Of a stretch of DNA of 64,000 nt, positions 1-10,082 are shown piece after piece. Below the pieces are notes generated by a model. The model was not told the DNA's origin. It ran no database searches and saw only the letters and a program-made list of their open reading frames with translations. The position numbers were made by a program, and so were the translations under genes. Source of the stretch: Malania oleifera (Eukaryota; Streptophyta; Magnoliopsida; Santalales; Ximeniaceae); the NCBI RefSeq assembly GCF_029873635.1, contig NC_080424.1, positions 241,501 to 305,500 on the forward strand. The letters run 5' to 3'. Each line of letters starts with the position of its first letter. Positions within the stretch are counted from its first letter, which is position 1.

Positions 1-150
1 ATGCACTTAAATGTCCTAATTTTTTCACACACAGCCGGTCCCAAGCCCGGGTTAAGGAGGAGGCTTACGTTAGGTAGCTGACAGCCAGCGTAAAATTTGT
101 CAGATCACTATGATATGAATCCTTACTAAATATTTGCTGGGGCGTCCCCT

Positions 151-1165
151 ATGAGCGACGCGTTGCACCTGAACCACCCGGGTGTAGCGAAAAGTGGGCG
201 AGGGTGGGCTAGGTTGTCGCCCCGAAGTGACGCCTCGTGTCGGAGCCCGAGTACGGTGTCAAATATGCGAGGGTTCCTGCATCATTCTGGACGTGGGCAG
301 GTAAAGACGTTAGTTCAGGAAACTAGGATTAGATTAGCAACTTGGAATATAGGGACACTTACGGGTAAAAGCATGGAAATTGTGGATACAATGATTAGAA
401 CAAGAATTAATATAATTTGCCTTCAAGAAACTAAGTGGGTGGGGGAGAAAGCTAGAGAAATCGATAAATCAGGTTTTAAACTTTGGTACACTGGAAAAGA
501 AAAACATAAGAATGGAGTAGGCATTATTATAGACAAAAACTTAAAAGATAGCATTGTGGATGTTACTAGAGTAAGGGATAGAATTATAAAAATCAAAATG
601 GTATTAGGACAAGAGATAATAAATATCATTAGTGCTTATGCTCCTCAAGTTGGCTTAGCAGAAAATCTTAAGAGACAATTTTGGGAAGATATGGATAAAA
701 TTATACAAGGCATACCAGGGACTGAGAAAATATTTATAGGAGGAGATCTGAATGGACATGTTGGAAGAGATAATAAAAATTATGAAAGGATACATAGAGG
801 ATATGAATATGGAGACAAAAATGAGTCTGGGGAGATGATCTTAGACTTTGCTATGTCATATGATTTTAGTATAATGAATACTTGTTTTAAGAAGAGAGAA
901 GAACACTTAATAACCTTTAAAAGTGGACAAAATAGAAGTCAAATAGATTTTTTTTTAACTAGGAGGGTAGATCGTGTATCATGCAAGGATTGTAAAGTTA
1001 TTCCAGGTGAAAGTCTAACCACACAACATAGAGTCTTAGTGTTAGATATATGCATTAAAAAATGGAAGAAAAGGGAGAAAATAAACCAGTGTAGGAGAAC
1101 TAGATGGTGGAACCTAAAAGGAGAAAATATAATAAAATTTAAAGATAAAATGATCAAAGATGGGG
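151..1165 (+). pseudogene. RTE LINE endonuclease domain (APE-type)
   Basis: N-terminal part of the LINE polyprotein. After about 60 residues of leader the apurinic-like endonuclease fold begins at ATWNIGTLTG (about residue 64). Next come LQETKW, with the metal-binding Glu, then SAYAPQ, GGDLNGHVG with catalytic Asp/Asn, and QIDFFL. A terminal TQHR block holds the catalytic His where many relatives have SDHR. The domain would nick target DNA for target-primed reverse transcription. The first ATG at 151 gives an N-terminus resembling other plant RTE proteins as I remember them. The reading frame continues to 1191, but homologous sequence shifts to another frame near 1150, so the last few residues are out of register. 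Confidence 0.88.
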
Positions 1166-3164
1166 ATAAATTCAAATACTCTTTGGAATAGATTAGCTAG
1201 CTCTATTAAAAAGATAGCAAAAGAGATTTTAGGCGAATCAAGGGGAAGATTCTCAAATAGCAAAGAAAGTTGGTGGTGGGATAAAGATGTACAAAAAATC
1301 ATAAAGACAAAAAGAATTTGGTATAAAACGTGGCAAAAATGTAGAAACAGCGATAACTTTGAAAAATATAAGGAGGCAAGAAAAGATGCAAAAAGGGCCG
1401 TTAGTGAAGCTAAATATAGATCATTTAATAGTTTGTATGATAGATTAGGTACAAAAGAAGGGTAAAGAGATATATTTAAACTTGCTAAAACTAGAGAAAG
1501 GAAGAACAAGGACTTAGGAAATGTAAAATGTATAAAAAGTAAGGATAATATTGTCTTGGTTAAGGACGAAGATATTAAAGAAAGATGGCGAAGTTACTTT
1601 AGTAAGTTGTTTAACGAAAATCAAATAAAAGGCTTAAATTTAGAATTGTCAAATGAGGAAAAGACTAAAAATATAAGATTTATTCGAAAAATTAGAGTTA
1701 ACAAAGTTAAGTTTGCACTAAAAAAGATGAAAAATTGGAAAGTTATGGGACCAGATAACATCCCAATTGAAGTTTGGAAATGCTTGGGTGATAACGGAAT
1801 TATATGGTTAACAAATTTATTTTATACAATTGTAAAAACTAAGAAAATGCCAGATAAATGGAGGAAAAGCACTTTAATACCTATATACAAAAATAAAGGA
1901 GATATTCAAAATTGTAATAACTATCGTGGAATTAAACTTATGAGTCATACGATGAAACTGTGGGAAAGAGTAGTTGAACGAAGATTAAGGTTAGAAACGA
2001 AGATCTCAGAAAATCAATTTGGTTTTATGCCTGGGAGATCTACCGCAGAAGCTATTTATCTTTTAAGAAGATTAATGAAAAAGTTTAGGGAAAAGAAGAG
2101 GGACTTGCATATGATATTTATTGACCTTGAGAAAGCATATGATAGGATACCTAGGGAAGTTCTATGGTGGGTTTTAGAAAAAAAAGGGTGTATGTTGTAG
2201 GTATACCGATGTCATTAAGGATATGTACGATGGAGTAATGACTAGTGTCAAGACTATAGATGGAGAAACTAGAGAATTTTCAATTACCATAGGTGTACAT
2301 CAAGGATCTGCTTTGAGTCCTTATCCTTTTGCTTTAGTGATGGACCAATTGACTAAGAGTATTCAAAAGGAGGTTCCATGGTATATGTTGTTTGCAGATG
2401 ATATTGTATTAATTGACGAAACTAGGGATGGAGTAGAGGCTGAGTTAGAATTATGGAGAGAAGTTTTGGAATCTAGAGGCTTTAAGATAAGTAGAAATAA
2501 AACAGAATATATGAAATGTAATTTTAGTAATGATAGGAGGAATATTGGAGACAAAGTTAAACTTGATGATGAAGAAATAAATAGCACTTATAGATTTCGA
2601 TATCTTGGATCTATTATGCAAGCTGAAAGAGAAATTGAAGAATATGTAATGCATAGAGTTAAAGCAGGTTGGGTAAAATGGAGAAGTTCTTCAAGTGTTC
2701 TATGTGATCGTAGAATACCTTTAAAATTGAAAGGGAAGTTTTATAGGACAGCTATAAGACCAGCTATGCTATATGGATCAGAATGTTGGGCGACGAAGAA
2801 ACATAATATCCAAAAAGTAAAAGTTGCCGAGATGAGGATGCTTAGATGGATGAGTGGTATAACATTGAAAGATAAATTAAGGAATGAACATATTCGTGGT
2901 AAGTTAGGTGTAGCTCCTATAGAAGATAAGATAAGGGAAGGACGACTCAGATGATATGGACACTTGCAACGTAGGCCTTATAGTGCACCTATAAGGAAGA
3001 GTGACTTAGTTACTGTGGGGGGCAGTAGAAGGGGTAGGGGTAGACCTAAAATAACTTGGGAGGAGATAGTGAGTAAGGATTTAATATCTTTCAATCTATC
3101 AAAAGAAATGGTCAATGATCGCATAAATTGGCGGAAAAGGATTCATATAGCCGACTCCACTTAG
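1160..3164 (+). pseudogene. RTE LINE reverse transcriptase and C-terminal region
   Basis: Reverse transcriptase part of the LINE, now in three open segments (1160-1465, 1556-2200, and 2223-3164 interrupted by a TGA at 2952). Visible motifs in order: GPDNIPIEVWK (fingers), STLIPIYKNKGD, NNYRGIKLMSH, QFGFMPGRSTAEA, FIDLEKAYDRIPR with the first catalytic Asp, GVHQGSALSP, and the active-site FADDIVLI. The C-terminus includes YGSECWA and GRGRPKITWEE, as in plant RTE elements. The first segment (1160-1465) is the linker between endonuclease and RT. Catalytic residues are present, but the frame breaks make the copy dead. Confidence 0.9.
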
Positions 3165-3192
3165 TGGGACTAAGACTTGGTTTTGTTGTTGT

Positions 3193-4143
3193 CTTGTTTA
3201 TATTATATTTGGAGCTACTCATGAAGATTTGTGTAATGAATTTGCTAAAACTATGCAGAGAGAGTTTGAAATGAGCATGATGGGAGAATTAAATTACTTT
3301 CTAGGTTTGCAAATCAAACAAGTTAAAAATGGAACTTTCATAAATCAAACTAAGTATATTAAAGACATGTTAAAAAAGTTTGATATGGAAGAAAGTAAAC
3401 CTTTAGGAACTCCTATAAGCACTTCAACTAGTCTAGATAAGAATGAAAAAAGGAAACAAGTTGATACCAAACATTATCGAGGTATGATAGGAAGTTTACT
3501 TTACTTAATAGCAAGTAGACCAGATATAATGTTCAGTGTGTGTATGTGTGCTAGGTTCCAATCGGTTCTTAAGGAATTACATCAAACAGCAGTAAAATGA
3601 ATTCTTAGATATTTTCTAGGCACACTTAATTTAGGGTTATGGTATCTAAAAGGAATTGATTTTGAAATGATGAGTTATTCAGATGCAGATTATGCAGGAT
3701 GCAAAATAGATAGAAAAAGCACTAGTGGGACTTGCCACTTTTTAGGACACTCATTAGTTTCATGGTTTTCAAAGAAACAAAACTCCGTAGCATTATCTAC
3801 AGCTGAAGCAGAATACATAGCAGCTGGGAGCTGTTGTGCTCAAATTTTATATATGAAACAACAATTAAGGGACTTCAAAATTCAACACCAAACAATCCCT
3901 ATAAAATGCGATAATACAAGTGTAATAAATATTTCAAAGAATCCAGTATCACATTCAAGAACTAAACATATTGATATACGACATCACTTTTTAAGAGATA
4001 ATGTAGACAAGAAAGAAATAGTTCTTGAATTTGTCAATACTCATGCTTAATTAGCTGATATATTTACCAAACCATTAGCTGAGGATCAATTTATATTTAT
4101 TCGACGAGAATTAGGCATGTTACATATAAGAGAAGTTAACTAA
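3193..4143 (+). pseudogene. copia pol remnant: end of RT plus RNase H
   Basis: C-terminal pol of the SIRE-like element. GELNYFLGLQIKQ, GMIGSLLYL and SRPDIMFSVC belong to the RT connection. SYSDADYAGCKIDRKSTSGT and LSTAEAEYIAA belong to RNase H, followed by KCDNTSVINISKNPVSHSRTKHIDIRHHF. The end, FTKPLAEDQF with a GML-type C-terminus just before 4143, is the usual copia pol terminus. RT and RNase H copy the element RNA into DNA in virus-like particles. The block starts exactly where the LINE ends. Fossil with one or two breaks. Confidence 0.88.
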
Positions 4144-4159
4144 AAAGGGGAAGAAGCTG

Positions 4160-4330
4160 AGTTTGGTTAGGACAGATGACTGCCAGGGAGCTGACAGACG
4201 ATTGGCAGGCTACTGTCTATGTAAAATACAGTAGACAGTCGACTGCCAGTGAGCTCACAGTTGACTGGCAGGCTATTGTCTGTGGACAGACGACTATCCA
4301 ATTAGAGACAGACGACTGTCTCGTGGCAGG
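4160..4330. repeat. GACAG-N4-CTGTC-type repeats, first cluster
   Basis: A run of degenerate copies of a short motif whose best form is GACAGACGACTGTC. Its ends, GACAG and CTGTC, form an inverted repeat around ACGA. Variants such as GACAGATGACTGCC, GACAGTCGACTGCC and GACTGGCAGG recur every 20-40 bp between the end of pol and the env-like ORF. The same motif recurs in the LTR (6795-7165). Confidence 0.7.
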
Positions 4331-4509
4331 TAAGGTACTTTTCACTTAAAAACATGATTTTTAAACCCTAAAGACGATTGATAATTCGTCTTCCTTCCTC
4401 TAAAACATTTTATCTTCTCTTTCCTTTCAGTTCTTTCTCTCCCAAGCCTCACAAAACGATTATCCATCATACCCTACTCCATACAAATCTAGGGTTTTTG
4501 CTTATCAGG

Positions 4510-5680
4510 ATGGTTCGTACCAAAGCTGTGGGAAAGAAGGACAAAGCTTCTTCGTTTTCTTCAAAGCCTACAAGTGGCTGGTCTCTTCACACGTGAAATC
4601 GTTGTATCAGAATCACCTATCTGCTATTGAACTGATGTTCTGTAAGATTTTAGATGTTACTTTCTTTGAAGAAAATTTTCCTAAAATTTTAAAAATGTTC
4701 AAAGCTATAGGATGGGACAAGTTTATCCTTCATCAAGTAAAAGGGTATTATCCAGACCAGATAAGATTTTTTACTCTAACTTGGTTAAAAAGGAAGATGA
4801 CATTACTTTTGAAATTTATGGTCAAAGGATTACACTCACCCCACACTCATTATGGAAAATTCTTCATATCAAGCCTAGGAATTTTGAGTGTACACCAGTT
4901 AAGAAGCATTGGACCATGGAACAAGGTTTTACACCACAAGAATTTCTGCCTCTTGTGATGAATGATGCACCAGTTTATTTTGGACATCCTCCACCATATA
5001 AGCAGCTTAATCTTCAGGAACAAATTTTGAATAAGATCATTGCATACAACATAATTCCGAGGTTTGGATCTTTTGATCACGTGTCGTATTTTGATTGTTT
5101 TGTTATGTGGTGCTTACTTAAAGGGAAGAAACTAGACTTATCCAGTATCATACTGAAGTGGATGGTGATGAAGCTTGAATCTCCTAGAATTGGGCTTCCA
5201 TATGGTGGTATTCTTTCCTTAATCTTTGCCCATTTTCAAGTCCTCTCTTCAGCTTCAAAAATAGTTAAAAGAACCCATTATCATGTTTTCTCATCTACTA
5301 CATTGAAACGAATGGGTTACAAAAAGTATACTGAGGGTTGGATGTTCCGGGGCAATAAACCGACAAAACCTGCACCTGAGGCAAGGAGTCCAGCTCTTGA
5401 AGAAGCTGATATGCCACCTTGGTTTGTTCCATTTTATCAAAATTATACTAGCTTCAGTTCCAAAATGAGAGAAAACTTTTCTTCTCTTCAAGATAAACTC
5501 TCCACCATTGATGACAAGTTTACCTCATTAGACACTCGTATTGCTAAGATAGAACATCATGTCACTAAACATGACATTGATTCAGATAATGAGGATAGTA
5601 AAAATTCTGAAGAGGAAGAAGCTGAATCTGAAGGAGATGAAGGAGAAGAAGAAGAAAAAGAAGCAGAAGAAGATGCATGA
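4510..5680 (+). pseudogene. env-like / 'putative plant transposon protein' ORF of the SIRE-like element
   Basis: Third coding region of the SIRE-like element, downstream of pol. It begins with a short basic Ser/Lys-rich stretch (MVRTKAVGKKDKA). The central region, containing MWCLLKGKKLDLSSIIL and LPYGGILSLIFAHF, resembles the Pfam 'putative plant transposon protein' domain found in SIRE-type extra ORFs and in many plant proteins misannotated as host genes. A heptad-like stretch (FSSLQDKLSTIDDKFTSLD) suggests a coiled coil. The C-terminus is extremely acidic, dominated by Glu and Asp. No convincing signal peptide or membrane anchor is visible, so a true envelope role is doubtful. Fossil with one or two breaks. 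Confidence 0.75.
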
Positions 5681-6358
5681 GATAATGAAGCAGCATTGCT
5701 GACGACAATGACACTAACTCTGACATATAGACTTATGTTGGTGTTTTTGCTCTTTTGTATGCTTAAATTCTGGATGTATTTTTGTTGAACAAAAAGGGAG
5801 AATGTGTAAGCTAAAGACTATGAGTCTCTATATGTATTCTAGCTCTGAAACTCCGAACTTTTACAATGTTTTGTTATCAGTTTTATGTAATTATAAGTTC
5901 TAATATTAATGATAATTCTAAAAACTTTGCAAGTTCTAATTTGAGTAGGCTGATTTGACAGGGGGAGTATTATTATCACTTGAGCATAATTCTTAATCAT
6001 TTGATGTTAATACATTAATATTGGTATCACACATACTCAAATTGCTATTTGCCCTTGATTATTATATACTCAAATTATATTTTTTGATTGCTGTCAAACG
6101 GGGAGAAGTATTTAGCAAAAATTTTGCTTGAACTTGAAATGAGCATGAATGATATTGATGAAATTCTTATTAATGAAATGAACATGAATAATATTGATGA
6201 AATTCTTATTGATGAAGTGAGCATGAATGATATTGATGAAATTATTATTGATTCTAATGATTTTTTTTTTTAAAGATGAAGCTTATTGAAAGGGGGAGTT
6301 TTTTAAGGCTCACTCAAAACTTTTTACTTTGTTTGTCATCATCAACAAGGGGGAGATT
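5681..6358 (+). other. 3' untranslated spacer of the SIRE-like element with purine tract
   Basis: AT-rich spacer between the env-like ORF and the 3' LTR. It holds several G-rich purine runs (for example near 5960, 6290 and 6348-6358). The last run abuts the LTR start TGTTGGCC and is the likely plus-strand primer. A small in-frame tandem repeat lies at 6130-6250. No other coding signal is seen. Confidence 0.6.
6130..6250 (+). repeat. 39-bp tandem repeat, three copies, in frame
   Basis: Three head-to-tail copies of a 39-bp unit reading roughly ATGAACATGAATGATATTG then ATGAAATTCTTATT. Because 39 is a multiple of 3, the repeat encodes a 13-residue unit, MSMNDIDEILIDE, inside a 61-codon open stretch at 6088-6273. 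It lies in noncoding spacer and may be chance or a relic of a longer acidic protein. Confidence 0.75.
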
Positions 6359-8231
6359 GTTGGCCTTACTAGGTTTGATACTCCCTTTTGATGCTAACAA
6401 ACAAATAGGACTTAACATGCTTTAGTTGAGTGTGTGTTTTCTCAGGAATCCATATTGAAGGTACTCATATAGCATGGATCAAAGTCTGAAGAACATAAGA
6501 GCATGATGATTAAAGAAGATCAATATGAGAGATTAAAGTTTAGATTATTCTGAGAGATCAGAGATTAGCATCAAAGAAAGTTTAGAGCAAAGGAGAATTT
6601 TTGAGAACTTAGGACAAGTCTCTATAAGTACTTTAAGTTTATTCAAGTATGAAGTTTTCATTTTGAAGCTCATTAAACAAAAAGACTTAGAAACCTTAAG
6701 ATAATAACTTGGAACATGTTTTCAAAGTTAAAACAAATTTATATTCCAAGTAAAAATGAGAGAGAAATCAAAAAGTGACTAAGAAAGAAATTTATTCAGT
6801 TGACAGATGACCGTGTGGTTATAGACAGACGACTCGCTAAATTAAAGGCTTAAAATTGAAACACAGAAGCCTGACAGACGACTGTCAAGGCTCCCACAGA
6901 CGACTGTCAGTGAAAAGTGAGAAGATTGTGTAGGTTTCACCAAACGACTATCCACTTTCTATGTTACTAAAAAACTTAATTTTACACATGGACAGACGAC
7001 TGTCATCATATGGACAGATGATTGTCACCTTATATTCTGATGACAGACGACTGCCACTCAAGGGACAGACGACTGTCACCTTTCTGCCTATGATTTTTAT
7101 CGTTATATTAAATGGACAAACAACTGTCAGGACTTCACAGTCGTCTGCCTCGCGGCATTTTCTGTTTTCCAATGAATATAATTTTTGAAATTCAAATTTT
7201 TGGAAACTTAAATAAGTGTAATATATAGAAACAAGTCTGAGTATCATTTGGGGAACAAGCAAGAAGGTTATATACATCTATAAATAACCCCAAGACTCAT
7301 TGAATTAAACACCAAGATTATTAAGAGCTCATAATCTGCTATCATACTCTCTCTCACTCTAAAATTCTAAAAGTGCTTCACATTACTCTCATCCTTGCTC
7401 GAAATTAAGAAGTTCTTGCTTAATCTCACTGCGTTTGATCATAGAGTTACTGATTCTTTCATTGAAAGATACCCATGGTGATAAGTTTCTAAGAGCTTCA
7501 TTATGAAATTCATATTCTGAATTTACTAAAATACATTAGTTTTTTAAACTTGTACTAATCAGCTCTTTGAGGAGCAAGTTCTTGTATGTATTGTTTTTCT
7601 ATCTTTGTAATAGGGCTTGTTGACGATTTAAGTAGTTAAATCCTTGGACCAAATAAGGGGAGATTGTTTGGAGAAGGCGAGCTCTAGCCTTACCCAAGGA
7701 GTGCTTGCAATTGTTTTTGTTCCGGCTGATAAAGGAACGGTAATAGTGAATCCTTTGGCGATTTGGCCAAAGGCGGGGACGTAAGCTATGTTGAAGCCGA
7801 ACCTCATAAAAATCATTGTGTTCTTCTTTCTCTACTCTACTCTTTATTTTTCAAGGATATAATCTGTGTGATTGTTTTAAATTTCAATTTTGAATATGTG
7901 GTAGTTAAATAGATCGGAAGGTAATTCGTTTTGGATAAATCAGCATTGATTGCGGAAACCGAAAGGGACTACGTTGGTTGATTATCCTTGACCTATTAAT
8001 CTGAAAGTTTATTTAAAAACTGATCATTGGGAAGAAGAATACTTGTGATACAGAGCTTATAGTGAGTTCAACAAATTTTCACATATATTGTTACTTAAAA
8101 TTGAGAATTTGATCTTATTGTGATTAATTGTGATTGTTTCTAAAATTTGCAACTTAAAAGAAGTAAATCTAAAGGAACAATTTTTTTTTAAACCAATTCA
8201 TCCCCCCTCTTGGGAAGCTATTCCTAATTCA
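6359..8231 (+). repeat. SIRE-like 3' LTR
   Basis: Long terminal repeat of about 1873 bp, beginning TGTTGGCCTTAC after a purine tract and ending CCTAATTCA after a C-rich stretch (ATCCCCCCTCTTGGG), the typical end of SIRE-type LTRs. The next five bases are GTTAA, but the partner target duplication is outside the window. A second copy of the first about 250 bp of this LTR family is at 56639. Confidence 0.8.
6795..7165. repeat. GACAG-ACGA-CTGTC repeats, LTR cluster
   Basis: About ten copies of the 14-base motif GACAGACGACTGTC and variants, spaced 15-50 bp, in the SIRE-like LTR. The best copies read TGACAG-ACGA-CTGTCA, a 6-bp perfect stem around a 4-base loop. One copy near 7138 is in reverse orientation (CAGTCGTCTG). 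The cluster matches the one before the env-like ORF. Confidence 0.75.
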
Positions 8232-8479
8232 GTTAAGAAATATGAGAAAGGGAAATATGATATTTTACCTTAAACTTATTATGATATGAATATCAAATGA
8301 AAATTGTGTGACATGATTTATACTGAAATGTATTTGAAATTGAGTAGTTACATCGAGAACAATGAAGTTATGAAATGTGTATTGAATTATGAGATTTGAA
8401 ATGTGAAAAATGATTTGTACTGAAAAGTATCGTCTGAGAAATGATGAAACACGAGATATGAGTGATTTTTTGCCTCACC
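8232..8479. other. Unassigned AT-rich DNA
   Basis: AT-rich sequence between the SIRE-like LTR and a copia relic. I see no coding, repeat or regulatory signal. Confidence 0.5.
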
Positions 8480-9015
8480 CAAGATGGTACTAAAGACTTG
8501 TTAGAAAATTGAATTATCTCGTAGCCACTCGACTAGATATATTTTTGCAGTAAGTGTTAGTCAATTTATGGATTCTCCAAGAACAAATTAGTGGGATACG
8601 ATAATTTACACTTAGGATATCTTAAATGTGCACCTGGAAGATGTCTTTTATATTGAGATCAATGTCACACTTATATTCAAGTTTATGCAAATGCAAGTTA
8701 AGTCAAGTAACCTTGGAATGGAAGATTCACGACTGGGTATTGTATCTTTGTGAGTGGTGATTTTGGTTTCCTAGAAGGGTAAGAAACGAAGTGTAATGGC
8801 TAGGTCAAGTGTTGAGCCAAAGTATAGATTCATGGCTCATACTACATGTGAACTTGTTTGGTTGAATAACATAATGGAGTTTAATGTGTGATAATCAAGT
8901 TGACATTCGCATTGCCTCAAACCCAATCTTCCATGAGTAGACAAAACACATTGAAATTGATTGCCACTTTGTTTGGGAAAAAACTTGTACAAAAGTTCAT
9001 TACAAACACTAATGC
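8480..9015 (+). pseudogene. Old Ty1/copia RT-RNase H relic
   Basis: Decayed end of a copia pol unrelated to the SIRE-like copy. Recognisable islands include TRxDIFFAVSVVSQFMDSPR, ARSSVEAKYRFMAHTTCELVW, DNQVDIRIASNPIFHE and TKHIEIDCHF. These match the C-terminal RT and RNase H order of another copia lineage. There are many breaks (five or more) and no LTR is visible nearby, so this is an old fragment. Confidence 0.8.
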
Positions 9016-9165
9016 AAAAAAGGAAGTTCTCTTGTGCTGGAAGTAAATTATTTAAAATAGTCATAGATGGTAATTATTGTATTGAGGAAACACATAACTA
9101 TTCAAGGTTGGTTTGGGATAAAAGGGTAAAGAAACAAATTTACTGAGGAGAGAGAAATGGGAGAT

Positions 9166-9192
9166 GAATTGGACAACAACAATGAGTTTGAT
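9166..9192 (+). repeat. 27-bp perfect inverted repeat, left arm
   Basis: Begins GAATTGGACAACAAC and ends GAGTTTGAT. The exact reverse complement is at 9898-9924, about 705 bp away. Similarity stops abruptly on both sides of the arm. Confidence 0.85.
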
Positions 9193-9897
9193 AGTAATTA
9201 TGGTGGACTTTTGCTCGATGAGGTTTGTAAACAAAATGAGTATGTTTATGATTCTTCTAATTCACTTAGGGAAAATTTCATATATGCCACCACCGCTTGA
9301 AGGTTTGGATGGGCTTGATGAAGAGTTTTCGGTGAGTAATCAACTAATCAAGTAAGAAATGGTCATTTGCCTACCCTTGCGAAGGAGACTAATGGGAAGA
9401 GTATTGAAACTCGGCAACTAATGGATAAGTTGGGATTATGGATGTCAAATCTTGTAGGACAAGATGTTTCACCTAGATGGTGGTAAAAGTAAGGTGAGGA
9501 AGGCTAACAAGAATTAAAAAATTTACAGTTTCTATGAACTATGATGGCAAGGGATTAAAAAGTGGTCCCTATACTAGGATGCATTGGTTTGTTCATTTTT
9601 TCAGTTTTCTTCTTATCCTTTCTTATGTCTCTTTTGAGGATTTCTTGCCCTCCCCTACATTGTAATTGCTCTCCTTCTTTTTCAATACATTTTCTTTTAC
9701 TACTAGGAAAAATTAAAAGATTGAATCATAACAAGAGTTCACCAAATTTGGGAACAAGAGGCATTGAAAATTGAAGTTCTTACCAGAAATGGTGGGAACG
9801 AATCTCTTTTGAACAACCTAGAGGGAAAAAAGACTACCCAAGTTTGCCAACATAGCTCCAAAAACATCCCTCCTCTCGTACACATGGCAAACCAGAA

Positions 9898-9924
9898 ATC
9901 AAACTCATTGTTGTTGTCCAATTC
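9898..9924 (-). repeat. 27-bp perfect inverted repeat, right arm
   Basis: Exact reverse complement of 9166-9192. On the minus strand it lies in a 65-codon open stretch that reads ELDNNNEFDFW. Confidence 0.85.
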
Positions 9925-10082
9925 AACTAAGAGCAAATAGATGTCAGGCTCTTAAGCTCAAGATATGGCACAACTCTCAGTCACACCATTAAAATTGGTG
10001 GATATGGAAAAAATATTCTAGCTAATATTACAAATGGTAGTTTTTTTTCATGACCATAAGAGGTAACTCCAGCATCCCCAAC

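Larger units (their letters stand above)
1..3192 (+). mobile_element. RTE-clade non-LTR retrotransposon (LINE), damaged
   Basis: A LINE of the plant RTE clade. It has a GC-rich 5' leader (about 33-150), one long coding region with an APE-type endonuclease followed by a reverse transcriptase, and a very short 3' UTR ending in TTG repeats at about 3177-3192. This compact plan with a microsatellite-like tail and no poly(A) is typical of RTE. The coding region carries four visible lesions: a frame change near 1150, a TAA at 1463, a frame change with a stop near 2198-2222, and a TGA at 2952 where the family has Trp. Immediately after the TTG tail the sequence becomes copia reverse transcriptase, so the LINE probably inserted into that element. 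The 5' junction and target duplication are not visible and may lie left of the window. It is not autonomous as it stands. Confidence 0.9.
3193..8231 (+). mobile_element. SIRE-like Ty1/copia retrotransposon, 3' half
   Basis: 3' half of a long copia element on the plus strand: end of reverse transcriptase and RNase H, an extra env-like ORF, a 3' untranslated region, a purine tract (AAGGGGGAGAT near 6348-6358), and a complete 3' LTR of about 1.87 kb (TG...CA). The extra ORF after pol and the long LTR beginning TGTTGGCC place it with the SIRE/Maximus lineage. Its 5' half is not seen; it would lie beyond the LINE to the left. It is a fossil with a few breaks in the part shown. No LTR pair is available, so the age cannot be estimated. 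Confidence 0.85.
9016..10082. other. Intergenic DNA with unidentified coding-like relics
   Basis: Stretch downstream of the PPR gene. Short plus-strand islands read like protein (MGDELDNNNEFDSNYGG near 9150, EGLDGLDEEFSVSNQLIK near 9298, ETRQLMDKLGLWMSNLVGQD near 9405) but lie in different frames. A minus-strand island near 9870-9930 repeats ELDNNNEFD because of a 27-bp inverted repeat. I do not recognise the source; a decayed host gene or DNA transposon are both possible. Confidence 0.4.

Noticed and set aside
4593-4958. Separate small host gene
   Set aside because: It overlaps the env-like ORF in another frame and lies between pol and the LTR of the SIRE-like element.
6961-7188. Small ORF with RRLSSYGQM/TTVTF-type repeats
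   Set aside because: It translates the GACAGACGACTGTC motif cluster in the LTR; no coding support.
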